Below, piece after piece: positions 12,746 to 24,800 of a stretch of 64,000 nucleotides of DNA. Within the stretch, counting starts at the first letter, position 1; each line of letters begins with the position of its first letter. The stretch is from Salvia splendens. Its lineage: Eukaryota > Streptophyta > Magnoliopsida > Lamiales > Lamiaceae. The position numbers and the translations under genes are program-made. A model generated the notes under the pieces. The model was not told the DNA's origin, made no database searches, and saw nothing but the letters and a program-made list of their open reading frames with translations. The stretch lies in contig NC_056051.1 in assembly GCF_004379255.2 (NCBI RefSeq), positions 26,901,267 to 26,965,266 on the forward strand, written 5' to 3'.

Positions 12746-13766
12746 CAGTATTTCACGGTGTGTTGGTTAATGACCTAGTATTATTTTTCTCTAAAAAATA
12801 AGTTGTATACAAGAATATAATTATTTTATTAAAAAAAATATCGGAAAATGTCTGATTAAATTGATACATGTCGAAAAGAATGCGGTATAATTAATAATTA
12901 AAAGACTATAAGTAAAATTGATAAATTCAGAGTTTGAGATAAAAATTAACACTAAAATAATTAAAACACCGTATAGATTCGACCATTAACCAATTTTTTA
13001 GTACTCCGTAGTATTTTTTTACGTGCTAAGATCACGCAATTTTATCTAACTAGCTTCAATGAAAAAAAAATGAAAGAATTCAATATACATGCATGCTTTA
13101 ATATCAATGAATTTTTCCAATTTTCATTCATTTGAGTCAATTCCTTTTACTAATCTTCGCTAATAATATTAGAATAAATGGTTAGTGTGAACTTTTAACC
13201 AAAGCAAATGGCACTAAAAGCCACTAGGTTTTGGATAATTAAAGCAAAATCTAGAACAAACTTGTGTAAAAAGCAAGATGAATATTGGTAAAAATAAGAA
13301 GTCTCAACGCAAAGAAAGGTATAAGTGATCAACCAATTTAATTATATCGAAGTAGACCAGTCCCTCTCCTCACCTCTTCCACTTCAAGCATCCATTTTCC
13401 TCAGTCTGTAAGCCAAAGAAATCTCCCAATTTGAAAAAAAAATCATCATCCAACTCCATTTCAATTATGTTGCTGGGATTGCAAATGCAGGAAAGCAACT
13501 CTTGATTATTTATATGATTTTTGGTTGGTTGAATATGATCCAACACTTGGAAATCATCTATATAATGTCCTCGTTCTTGAAATGTTGCTTCACAAATCAC
13601 AACGCAAAGAAGAAAACCCCACGGTTAAAGGTGAGAGTGATGAAGCATAATTAATCTTGATTTTTCATTATATACTACTAACATTTTATGTTTTTTATTT
13701 GAGTTCATTGGTGTTTGAGTTGAAGTGATTGTGTTTAGTTTTTTGGTGTAGAAATCAGAAGAGATT
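12746..13766. other. Spacer upstream of the xylanase gene
   Basis: AT-rich. It contains a minus-strand open frame of 76 codons (13370-13600) ending in the acidic/aromatic text ELDDDFFFKLGDFFGL. I do not recognise it, and it has no homologous partner in the window. It could be a 3' exon of a lost gene or chance. Confidence 0.3.
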
Positions 13767-16700
13767 ATGGAGAGGCAGCATGCAAGCAATGAAAATGAAG
13801 AGATTCTTGAAAATGAGGTGACTGTGGTTTCATGTTTTTGCAAAATATGAATAGTTGGAAACTGGAGTTTTAATTATTATTATTTTTTTCAAATTTCTTA
13901 ATTGTTTGAGGTGATTTGGTTCACTTAGAGTGTAAAATGACTCTTCGAAACTACTCCCTCCGCCCCAACTTAGGCCATGCGCAGCTGTGTGTAAATGCAC
14001 TTGTAAGAGCACGCCACTTATTGTCCGGTCAGAGTCTGTAATGCAGCATTATTTAATTCTTTTAATAATCCTAAAAACCTAATTAATTATACCTGATTTT
14101 CAAATATAAATACATCAAATTTTCAAATATCACTTTTTTAAATGTAAAACTATATTATTTTTTTATTATGAAATTTTCGTTGTTTTAATGAATTTTAGTA
14201 TTTTTTTTTAAATTCTGAAATATTTGACTGGAATCTAAAATTGAAAGAATTAAAAAATGAGAAAGTGGGTGAATGATAAATTTCTTAGTGCACAAGACTT
14301 AATGTGGATAGTGCTCAAAAGCACGTGAAGAGTGTTATATATTCAAGAGTCATTATGCTCTAAGTAGAAAAACATTAGCAGAACGCGAATTCTACTTTTA
14401 TTACTCCCTCCGTTTCTTCATAGTTGAGCCATTTTTCCATTTCGGGAAGTTTCTTCATAGTTGAGTTATTTCCATATATAGTACAGTAATTATTTTATCT
14501 TTCTTACTTTACTCTCTCTTAATTTTTTCTCTCTACTTTATTTACTTTCTACTTTATTCTCTCCACATTTTTCTCTCTCTTACTTATTTTATCTATTTAT
14601 TCAGCACACTCAATATCCCTTTCTTAAGCTCCGTGCCGAAAAGTTTCGCCTCAACTATGGTGAAACGGAGGGAGTATTAGTTTTGTAGTGAAACATGAAT
14701 GAAATAAGTAAATGAATAATTGGCACACTTATCACAAAAAGCAAAAGTAGATTCAGACTTTTAAGTTGAGACGAACCAACCAATTGATCAATTTTTCTCG
14801 GATTTTTACGGCAGAAGCTGAATCATGAATCAGACAATCACTCCTACAAGCCTACTTCCAACATCATAATCAACCATGATTTTTCTGGAGGACTTCACCA
14901 ATGGAACCCCAACTGCTGTGTTGCCTTCGTCACATCACAAGAAACCGGGGAATCCGCCAAACTAGCCGGCCGGTTCGCTGTCGTCTCGAACCGGAAAGAA
15001 TGTTGGCAAGGCTTGGAGCAAGACATCACCAACCGAGTCTCTGCAGGCTATACTTACACCGTCTGTGCTTGGGTCGCGGTGTCGAGCCTGCATGGCGCCA
15101 CGGACGTGCTGGCCACATTGAAGCTCGAGAGCGGAGACGACGAAGTTAGCTACAAGTTCATTGCAAAGTAATTGTGTTTGTTACCTTTCTTAGCTTTGGT
15201 TTATTGTTTCATGGTTCGGTTTTTTGAATTTTAGATTTTTTTATGCAGAGTTTCCGCTTCCTCGGAGCACTGGGAGAAGGTGGAAGGCACGTTTTCGCTG
15301 TTTACCATGCCTCGTCGCGTTATATTTTATCTTGAAGGGCCTTCGCCCGGCATTGATCTGCTTATAAGATCGGTAGTCGTCTCGGGTGACTCCTCCGCTA
15401 AGTGTGGTGTAAGTTGATTACTATTTTATGTGTTTCTTAGTTGTATGTTTATTGAGTGTTTCGAAATCGGACCTGGCCGGGCAGTTGGACCGGTTCGGCC
15501 GATTCGACAAGTTGTCTGATCCGATTCGGACATAAAAATCGCCAGATAATCAATTCATTAACCAATAAATAAATGTGAGGTGCTTTATTTAGCTACAGTA
15601 CATGCACATATTCTGAAATTTAGCTATTCTTATATATGAAACGTCCAAAAAAAAATCCAAACAAGCTATTAATTCGCGTTTTCACTGATTTTTTTATTAC
15701 ATTTTGTCAATTTCATTAGTTAATATTTTAAAATCTTGATAAATGTGGGTGTGCATAAAAATAATATACAAAATCAATTATTACATTCAGAAACATGCGT
15801 CCAACTGCAAATAATTTTATCAAAATTCAAAAGTAATAAAGCACGAGCTCAAATTGATAAAATCATTCATGTCTGCAACTAAAATTGTAAAATCACGAGG
15901 CTATCTGATTTATATATAAAGTAATTAATTAATTTTAATTTTTTATTTTATTATATGTTATCATTTAATCAATTTTTATGTTTTTAAATACTATGTACGT
16001 ATGTTATAATGACATTGATTGCAACTTTGCTATATCCAATACTTGCATGCGCACAGCGCGGCCACTAATTATCACGATATTTAATGTATTTACTAGCACA
16101 AATAGCTATTAATTTAAGTAATTAATTATGAATAAAAATAGACCTACATGTTTTTTCACACACTTGCACCCTTTTATATGTGATTTTTTTCTCACATGGT
16201 GCCTGTTTTACATGTCGTAGGATGAAAGAACAGACGGTGATGAGAACATCATACAGAATTCGACATTCGATAACGGCCTCAACAGCTGGTCCGGGCGAGG
16301 TTGCAAGATCGTGTTGCATGATTCGATGGCGGACGGGAAAGTTCTCCCGAAGACCGGAAAGTCCTTTGCATCAACCGAAAATCGTACGGACTCTTGGAAC
16401 GGTATCCAGCAGGAGATAACAGGGAGAATTCAACGGAAGCTCGCCTACGAGGTCACTGCTTATGTTAGACTGACCGGCAGTACTAGTGTCGCCAACGCAG
16501 ATGTCCGGGCCACGCTTTGGGTCCAGGCCGCGGATCAACGAGAACAGTACATAGGAATTGCACAGTAAGAAGACTAAAGTCCATTCTTGGTCCTAAACAT
16601 TTGTCTAAAATAACTTTTTTGTCCTATTTATTATGATTGGTATCCAAAAATAGTCCAGACTTAATCATATATTGTGTTATTTAATTTAGTGTGCAAGCAA

Positions 16701-19284
16701 CAGATAAAGATTGGGCGCAGTTGCATGGGAAATTTTTGATCAATGTGTCTCCGGCTAGAGTAGTTATCTTCGTCGAAGGACCACCTCCGGCTGCGGACAT
16801 CCTCCTCGATAGTCTGGTCGTGAAGCACGCTCCCAAAGTCCCACCCGCGTCTCCACCGGTCATTGAGGTAGCCTTATAGTTATAAGAGTTGGGTGATACA
16901 TCATACATTTATCTGTAACTGGCTACTGAGATATTCATGTGTGAGTTGTTTTAAGTAAATAAATGTGAAGTGTAAAGAGATCAATTTAAATACTAGTCCT
17001 ATTAATTAAGTCAATTTTTTTTTATCGCTAATTGGTTTTTGGATGGAATCTCACTGAGGTTTGGTTGGTCTCTCGTAAACTGCAGAATCCTGGTTTTAAT
17101 GTCAACATAATTGCCAACAACAATCTCAGTGATGGCACGAACGGGTTTTTCCCCCTCGGGAACTGCAACCTAAGCGTTGCAAGTGGCTCGCCACGTGTGA
17201 TTCCCCCGATGGCCAGGGACAGCCTCGGGGCCCACGAGGCTCTAAGTGGGCGCTACATTCTTGTGACGAACCGGACCCAGACATGGATGGGGCCGGCTCA
17301 GATGATAACGGATAAGGTGAAATTGTATCTGACATATCAGGTGTCTGCGTGGGTTCGGGTGGGCAAGCAGGCGACCCGGCCTCAGAACATCAATGTCGCC
17401 TTTGGCGTGGACGGTCAATGGGTAAACGGTGGCCAAGTCGAGGCGGCTGATGGCGAGACGTGGCACGAAATGGGTGGATCATTCCGAGTTGAGAAGCAAC
17501 CTACAAAGGTGATGGTTTATATTCAGGGTCCTGAGGCCGGTGTTGATTTGATGGTGGCCGGATTGCAAATTTTTCCGGTAGACAGACACCATCGATTCAA
17601 AACACTCAAAAACCACACAGATAAGGTTGGTTGCTCATGATTCTTAGATTTTTATATGTTTATTGGCTTATCCTGAAGCTCCAGAGTCAAAATATCAACA
17701 AGTGAGTTGTCTTATTATAAAATACTATGAAGTAAATATAGATAAATTAATTACTCACTTCTATCAAAAGTTAAAATTGTGATCGAACTTCACTAGGATT
17801 CAATTCTAATAACCATAAGTTTTGTTTGCTTAATACCTACAAAAAGAACAAAATTAGTTCTTCAATCTCATTTATTTTTTCATGACCCTATAAGCAACAT
17901 ATATTCAGCTTACAAAAGTAGTTCTACTATGATTATGTTATTTCCAACATATACTCTTTAAATTTTAAATTTTCTCAATTGTTTATATTTAATTATGATA
18001 TTTTCGTAACAATGTTCACTCTATTATCATAAGCTTAGTTATCAAATATTTCATAACTTAAAACCTTGAAATTGCATATTTTCTCCATCTACACTTTGTT
18101 GATGTATTTACACATGATTTGTCTCAAATCGAAAATGTGAAGTAACTTAACGATCGATGCAGATACGCAAACGTGAAGTTACCTTAAAGTTGACATCGTC
18201 TGGTTCGACTCCGGTGGCCGGGGCCTTGGTGAAAGTCCGGCAAACACAGAACAGCTTCCCGTTCGGATCCTGCATCGGCCGGTACGAAATCGACAATGAG
18301 GACATCCTCAATTTCTTCACAAAAAACTTCAACTGGGCCGTGTTTGAAAACGAGTTAAAATGGTACTGGACCGAGCCACAAAAGGGCAACTTCAACTACA
18401 AAGACGCAGACACCTTACTAAACCTATGCACCAGCCACAACATGCAGCTCCGCGGCCACTGCATCTTCTGGGAGTCCGAGGGCGCCGTCCAGTCCTGGAT
18501 CCGAGCCCTCAGCCAGACGGACATGAAGTCCGCGGTCGAAAGCCGCCTCCAAGACCTTTTGACTAGGTACAAGGGCAAGTTCAAGAACTACGACGTGAAC
18601 AACGAGATGCTCCACAACTCGTTCTACCAGGATCACCTGGGGAAGGACATCAGGGCCGAGATGTTCAAAACTGCAAACAGTCTCGACCCGTCCGCCCTCC
18701 TCTTCGTGAACGATTACAGTGTCGAGGATGGGACGGATGCACGTTCCAGTCCTGAAAAGTACATACGCCACATCCTGGCCCTGCAGGGCCAGGGCGCCCC
18801 TGTTGGGGGCATAGGCATACAGGGCCACATAACTAGCCCCGTGGGGCCAGTTGTGTGCTCTGCCCTGGACAAACTGGGGACGCTGGGCCTCCCCATTTGG
18901 TTTACGGAGATCGACGTCACGTCAGACAACGAGCATGTCAGGGCGGACGATCTCGAGGTCATGATGCGCGAGGCCTTCGCGCACCCTGCGGTCGAGGGGG
19001 TGATGCTGTGGGGGTTCTGGGAGCTGTTTATGAGCCGGGATAGAGCGCACTTGGTGAACGCGGAGGGGGATCTCAACGAGGCTGGGAGGCGGTACCTCGC
19101 GCTTCGGAACGAGTGGACGACGCGGGCTCATGGCTATGTGAGTGATCAAGGGGAGTTTGTGTATAGAGGGTATCATGGGGCGTATGAGGTTGAAGTGGTG
19201 GATGTTCAATCCAAAGAGAAAGTGAACAAGAAGTTTGTGGTTGATCAAGGTGAGGAACCGGTTGTGATAGCAATCAATGTGTAG
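13767..19284 (+). CDS. Endo-1,4-beta-xylanase with three CBM22 modules and a GH10 domain (XYN1-like)
   Basis: Cleaves xylan backbones in cell walls. Seven exons join in phase: 13767-13817, 14815-15167, 15249-15408, 16221-16564, 16690-16867, 17086-17625 and 18163-19284, giving 915 residues, close to Arabidopsis XYN1 as recalled. CBM22 modules lie at about residues 29-180 (NHDFSGGLHQWNPNC), 195-350 (NSTFDNGLNSWSGRGCK) and 370-525 (NNLSDGTNGFFPLGNC). The GH10 domain covers about 555-830, with probable acid/base E690 (DVNNEML) and nucleophile E791 (WFTEIDV). The first exon encodes only 17 hydrophilic residues and no signal peptide is visible, as in known plant XYN1-type proteins. Intron 1 holds a Stowaway MITE. 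Confidence 0.92.
14404..14674. mobile_element. Stowaway-like MITE in xylanase intron 1
   Basis: 271 bp bounded by TA on both sides. The left end CTCCCTCCGTTTCTTCATAG pairs with the right end CTATGGTGAAACGGAGGGAG over about 25 bp with few mismatches. TA target duplication and the CTCCCTCCGT terminus are Stowaway (Tc1/mariner-type) hallmarks. Confidence 0.85.
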
Positions 19285-20316
19285 TCCTCGATTATTGACA
19301 ACATTGGCAACTCTATTGGATTTGTGTGTGAAGTTGTCAATGATATATTGGTGTGTGTATGATATTTGATACAACTGATGCCTAAGTCTAATATATGAAT
19401 TATATGCTAAAAAATTAAGCGTCATACAACGCTGTATTTCTTTGTCAATTTTGCTTCTTTCTCATTTGATACTACTTACTAAACACTATGCTAACAATTG
19501 AGGTTTAGGATTAATTTGTTAAGAATTTAGGTTGGAGTTTATACCTTTCTAGACCTTTTAGGTTACCTAAGATCGTGTAGTATATGTTCTTACTATATTG
19601 TTTGATATATTGTTTGATATTTAATGTGAATTATTGACTCATACTATATTAAATTTATTTTTCGAAAAGGATGACATATTAAGGTAGCTTGCTATCTAGG
19701 CCTTTTAAGCATTGTTACACTATTGATAAGGCCTATTTCATGCATTGGTTTAGGGGTAAAAAGTACGCTACTTGATCGGTTTATCGCGCAAAAGCAAGTG
19801 TTAATCGTGCAGGAATGCCGCTTGACAATGCAACAAGGCCAAACTGACCAAGTAAGTACAACAGGCGAAAAAGGCCAAAAATCGAGGAGTTGATCAAGGG
19901 GAGTAATCAAGCAGTTAAGGAGGGGACCACTGCCTTCCAGAAGAAGGACACGAGAGGCTAATGAGCTGGATGGTGCGCATCATTCTGTTAGCAAGGACGA
20001 CGTTCTAGAAGAGGACGCGTGCTGATACATGAGACGCAATGACGGAGCTGAGTCATGAATCTGTTATTGAAAAGCGACGTCATTCTAGAAGGAAGGCACG
20101 TAGCAATCGATGAGTCGCTCGCTCACAGCGTGAGCGAATATCCTCTGCCAAGATCGTTATCCAGCTGGAGATTGCAAAAAAAAAGGACAGTACTTCTTTA
20201 TCAAATGGCAATGAGACCAACTTGTGTGTTTGTATATATACATTATGAATGAATTGTGAAAACATACACAATCCACACAAGTAAAACTTCAAAGTCTCAT
20301 ATATATATTTATACAA
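19285..20316. other. Intergenic; possible LTR-retrotransposon remnant at 19720-20170
   Basis: After the xylanase 3' flank (to about 19680), the block from about 19724 (TGATAAGGCCTATTTCATGC) to about 20170 is more GC-rich and purine-rich, with text resembling plant gypsy LTR ends (GTGCAGGAATGCCGCTTGAC). No second copy lies in the window, so it would be a solo or truncated LTR. A TATATATA at 20233-20240 precedes the SAUR gene. Confidence 0.35.
20232..20240 (+). promoter_or_regulatory. TATA box of the SAUR gene
   Basis: GTATATATA lies about 80 bp upstream of the SAUR ATG at 20317. Confidence 0.5.
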
Positions 20317-20643
20317 ATGGAAGGATTAATTCATGAGAGTAAGAAGATGAAGGTTAAGAGGGGATGGGTAGCAATCAAAGTTGGTTTAGAAGAGGAAGAG
20401 TTTCAAAGATTCACAATACCTATATCATACTTAAGTCATCCTTTCTTCAAGAGATTTCTTGAGAAAGCTCATGAGGCTTATGGGTACAACGACGTCGGCC
20501 CTCTAAAGCTCTCGTGCTCGGTTGAAGACTTCCACCATCTCCGGTGGCAGATCGAGAAGGAGTCAAACGGCTATCGCCACCACTTCCATCAACACCACCA
20601 CCTTTACCACCGCGCAGGAGCACTATCATTCAATTCTTGTTAA
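20317..20643 (+). CDS. SAUR-family auxin-responsive protein
   Basis: Intronless 108-residue protein. The SAUR core runs from GWVAIKVGLEEEEFQRF through IPISYLSHPFFKRFLEKA and EAYGYNDVGPLKLSC to FHHLRWQIEKE (about residues 16-85). Known family members act mainly by inhibiting PP2C.D phosphatases to promote acid growth; that is family knowledge, not shown here. The C-terminus is a His-rich tail (HHFHQHHHLYHR). TATATATA about 80 bp upstream supports the start. It is nearest to the SAUR32-like subgroup by the KKMKVKRGWVAIKVG start; the exact member is unresolved. Confidence 0.88.
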   Translation: MEGLIHESKKMKVKRGWVAIKVGLEEEEFQRFTIPISYLSHPFFKRFLEKAHEAYGYNDVGPLKLSCSVEDFHHLRWQIEKESNGYRHHFHQHHHLYHRAGALSFNSC

Positions 20644-21822
20644 CGGATCTAGGAAACGGAACTTGTAGAGTCAGAATTTCAGCACTGGGAAAACATGTTT
20701 TCTTTCGTAGCTATCTGAATCATGATATCATACAAAAGAAAGAGAAGGGTTAAGAGTCGGAGGCAGAGGCAGAGCTGATGTGGGGTCGAAGGATGAGTTT
20801 TATGGCAGTACGATTTGACTGACGTACGACCCCACCTAGGTCCATCCCTGCTTGCTAGCAAGGCTTGCATGCTTAGCTTGTGTTATGTTTTTCTACTATT
20901 CCTCCTTTTAATCTTTTCAAGAAACTATGTATATTTGATGTATGTAGAGAGTATGTTTGATGAGGCAATTGTAAAGTACTATGTAAAATAACATTATAAT
21001 TTATACATTATGTTAACAATGCTTTAATGTTAGAAAAAGTCTGAGGCTCTTTCACTAGTGGCTCACACTCTATAAAAACCCACGCTCTGTATGGGCTCGA
21101 ACCCTGTGCCCGTGGTCCGATCTTGTTCGAACTTAAATATATTATTTTTTTAAGGTTAGTTATTATTGTTGGAAACGTCTAACAAAAGACCTTTAGTCAT
21201 TTATCTTTCCTCGGAGACAAAGGCTGACGCGCGGACGCGAGCATATATAATGCGCGCGGACTCATTATTTTCTAGATTTTACAATTTTTAATTAAATGAA
21301 TTCTCATTCTAAAGGAACCGGAAATTAGATTTCGAAGAAAAATAAATATGATATGAGGTGGAAATAAAAAAATTCAAACCGAATTTAATTATTTTTATTT
21401 CGCATGCCTTTTTTTCAAGAAAATTTGGTTAGAGCTGAATCGAAAACTCACATTTTGAAGAAAAAGAAATCCGAATGGTTTCAAAAGTTGAAAATTCTAA
21501 ATCAAATTTTATATTTCGTTTTAGTTCTAATTGATTATACATATTTTCGGTTATTTTGCTAAGGTGCAAGATTACTATCGAAAGTGAATGGGTTATAGAC
21601 TTAATAGTTATAACTTTTGTGTTCCTTTCCTTTTTCCCATTTTCATTACATGTATACATAGTAGTTAAGACACGAATCAACACTTGCTCCATCCTACGTA
21701 GCTCTATTTCAGACCATCAACTGCAACGTCTTTAAATTCCACCAACACCGAGAAATCACAAACTGGAATCGAGATTCTCGGAATTGACATGAGCCCAATC
21801 GGTTCTACACTCTTCCGGAACA
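20644..21822. other. Intergenic between SAUR and RCC1 genes
   Basis: SAUR 3' flank, then AT-rich DNA. The segment at about 21040-21130 (GGCTCGAACCC and nearby) looks like part of a degraded repeat but has no partner here. The RCC1 leader starts after about 21690. No coding signal otherwise. Confidence 0.4.
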
Positions 21823-24800
21823 ATGGGGATTTCAAGAACTCATGCTTGCATGAAAAAGATCGCATTTTTATCGAATTTGATGAGCAAGAAAGCCTCTGGG
21901 TCAAGATTGTTCTGTGCTGAAAGCGGCAGGCGCGATGATTTCGATGAGGTGTTGAGCATAGGGAAGAGGTTCGCAGCTGTTTGGGGCAATGGGGATTTTG
22001 GGAGGCTGGGATTGGGCAATTTGGAGTCGAAGTGGAGACCTAAGCCAATTTCACCATCTGTTTTTGGGGATCAGAGTTTGAAGGAGGTCGCTTGTGGTGG
22101 CGCCCACACACTTTTCCTCACTGGTGATGTTGCAAACTCTCGAATTTAGCATCTGATTTCGGTTTTTGAGTTTATGGAGATTGATGTGTGTGGTGTTTCT
22201 CTGATTTGGGGTTCATCTTTGAATAATTGGTTTGAGTTTAGTTAATGATTTAGATGAAGTGGAGAGATGAATTCCAGTTGGAAACTGCAGTAACCTGTTT
22301 TCTTGTGGAGAAAGTGGAAATGAAAGGATGTGTTTTCGATAATTACACTATTCATACAAAATGTTTCACCATTGGTACATGAGGTTTGATTCGTGTGTCA
22401 TATTAGTACATTTTGTCATCTATTTTTAGACGTTGTCGACTCTTTGCCTACGTGGGGTGCGGAAGGTTTCATCACTGTTTCATGTGTTGCACCTCACGTA
22501 GTCAAAGAGTTGAAACACAGATGACGGAATGTAGTATCAAAATGTAACACGAATGAAACTTCTTGTATCAGTTATGTGATCTTCAAACTTTTGTACCAAT
22601 ATGAAATAATGGTGAAACATTTTGTATGAATAGTGTAAACTGTACCGACTGTTTTCTTTCTGAGTAAATATGTCATGCCTTGGCACTCGTTTGTCCTTGA
22701 TCATTACGACTAAGCCTATCCGAAAATGGTGACTTTCAAAACAGTGGTTTTGCATTCTGACTTGGGGATGTTTTGAAGGAGAGACAAAGCTTACCTCTTT
22801 TATTGATTCTTATGAGTTGGTTAATTTTTTTGGAAGTCACTTCCGGTTCTGCACTCCAACATCGTGTGTATTCAGAGAGGGAATCGTAATTGTAGGAATG
22901 GCTGCTTCTTGTGAATTGCCATAACGGTTTTTTTGGGTAACTGCTTTCTTGTTTTGCTAGGTTGCTCATTCATACTATCAAAAAACTTATGTGGTCTTTG
23001 TAGATGTAGAATAAATGCTAAGATGTTCAGATGATATCAAATTTTTTTTGCATATATTGATGCTCATGTACAAAGTATCTTGGTTCTGCAGAAAATGGAG
23101 ATGTTTATGCTACTGGACTCAATGACTTTGGACAGCTGGGCATATCAGAGACACAAGATTATTCGACCGTATGTTTTCTCAAATTTTACGGAGATGTTTA
23201 TGCCACTTGTTCCGTCCATTATGAATTTTGATTTAGTCCTTATTTAAAAACTACAAGAATAATATTGATTGAGTGTGTGCATATCGCCTTATTCAAGATT
23301 ACTGCTTCATATTTCATGAAAATTTCATTTCGTTGCCTACAATACAGGAGCCTCGCCGGGTTTCCAGTATTCCTAAGAGAATTGTTAAAATCTCAGCTGG
23401 CTACCACCACTCAGCTGCCATTACAGGTTTAGTATTAATCTTTTTCTTTGTTAACAAGAGCCATTTTTTTTGTCTGTAATTTCCTGAAGTTTTCGACTTT
23501 CTTAACTTGCACTGAGAGTCTGGACATCCATCTTGTTTTGTTTAACCTAAGAAGTTTATGAGCAAGCATAGAGAGATTAGCTCTCTCCAATTCTTGAACG
23601 ATTTTGTGCATGAATAATGGAAGAATCCCAATTCATATAATGATGTATTAAAGTACTTATAAGTAGATCTTAATTTATTACTTGGTAGGATAGTTTGTCA
23701 AATCTTAATGTGGTTCAGAACCTTCAACTTCCATATAAAATATGACGTCTCTCGTTTTGCAGAGGATGGTGAACTCTATTCATGGGGAAAGAATGCAAAT
23801 GGGCAACTTGGCCTTGGAAAAAGTAAGTGAATTGGCTCTATTTCAGTAATGAACTTATTACTCCCTCCATCCGGACTTAAGTGATGCATTTCTTTCTGGC
23901 ATGGGCTTAAAGAAGCGGTGTTTATGGAGTTCTAGTGCTGATATTATAATATTCTTATTCTGTAACACCCCCTCCGTCACCAAAATGAGACATGTAATGG
24001 CGAACATCCCGAAATGGAAAAATGAGATATTTGATGGCAAACGTAGGGAGTATTTATAACTGTCAAACAAATATTTTTTTTAAAATCGACACTTACCCTT
24101 TGCATGAATCTGCAGAGGCACAAAAGATTATTCCTATTCCCTGTAAAGTTGAATGCTTGGAGGGAGTCACAATTAGAGCGATATCTTTGGGGTTTGAACA
24201 CTCAATTGCTATCACAGGTTGGTGTGTTCATTCTCCAATCGAAAATCTTACCCCAAGTTTATTATCCTATATTGTTTCATTGACTAGTTGCTTTCCTTGA
24301 TCCTTTATATCCAGACAACGGTGAAGCTCTGAGTTGGGGAGATGGAGAGTCTGGACGGCTTGGTCATGGACATGAATCGAGCATTTTGGGGTTTCAGAAG
24401 ACCAGCAGGTTTTTTAATCAACTAAATGGATATAATCATCCAATGCTAATTAACAAATTTTGATAGCTTATAACTGTTCGCTCGGACCCTTTATTGTTCA
24501 TTTTGTTGGTGGTGTTGAATGCAGTGAGTATACCCCGCGTCTGATTAAAAGTCTAGAGGGAATCCAGGTACATTACTTGGGCCGTCTTAAACTTATCACT
24601 TCATCTTTTATCAGAATGTTGAGAGTTTCGGTTTTGCAATATTAGGTCAAAAGCGTTTCAGCTGGAATGCTTCACTCTGCTTGTATTTCCGGTATGATCC
24701 TTAGGCATCGATCAACGACTTGCTTTTTGTTGGATGCGATAGCAATAGCTTCCTAACTTAACCCTTTCTTTGGATGTTACAGAAGATGGCTCTGTTTATG

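Noticed and set aside
13370..13600. 76-codon minus-strand frame with ELDDDFFFKLGDFFGL
   Set aside because: No recognised domain, no upstream exon and no splice partner found; kept only as a note in the spacer entry.
21050..21130. tRNA-like B-box text (GGCTCGAACCC)
   Set aside because: No cloverleaf, A box or acceptor stem could be formed around it.
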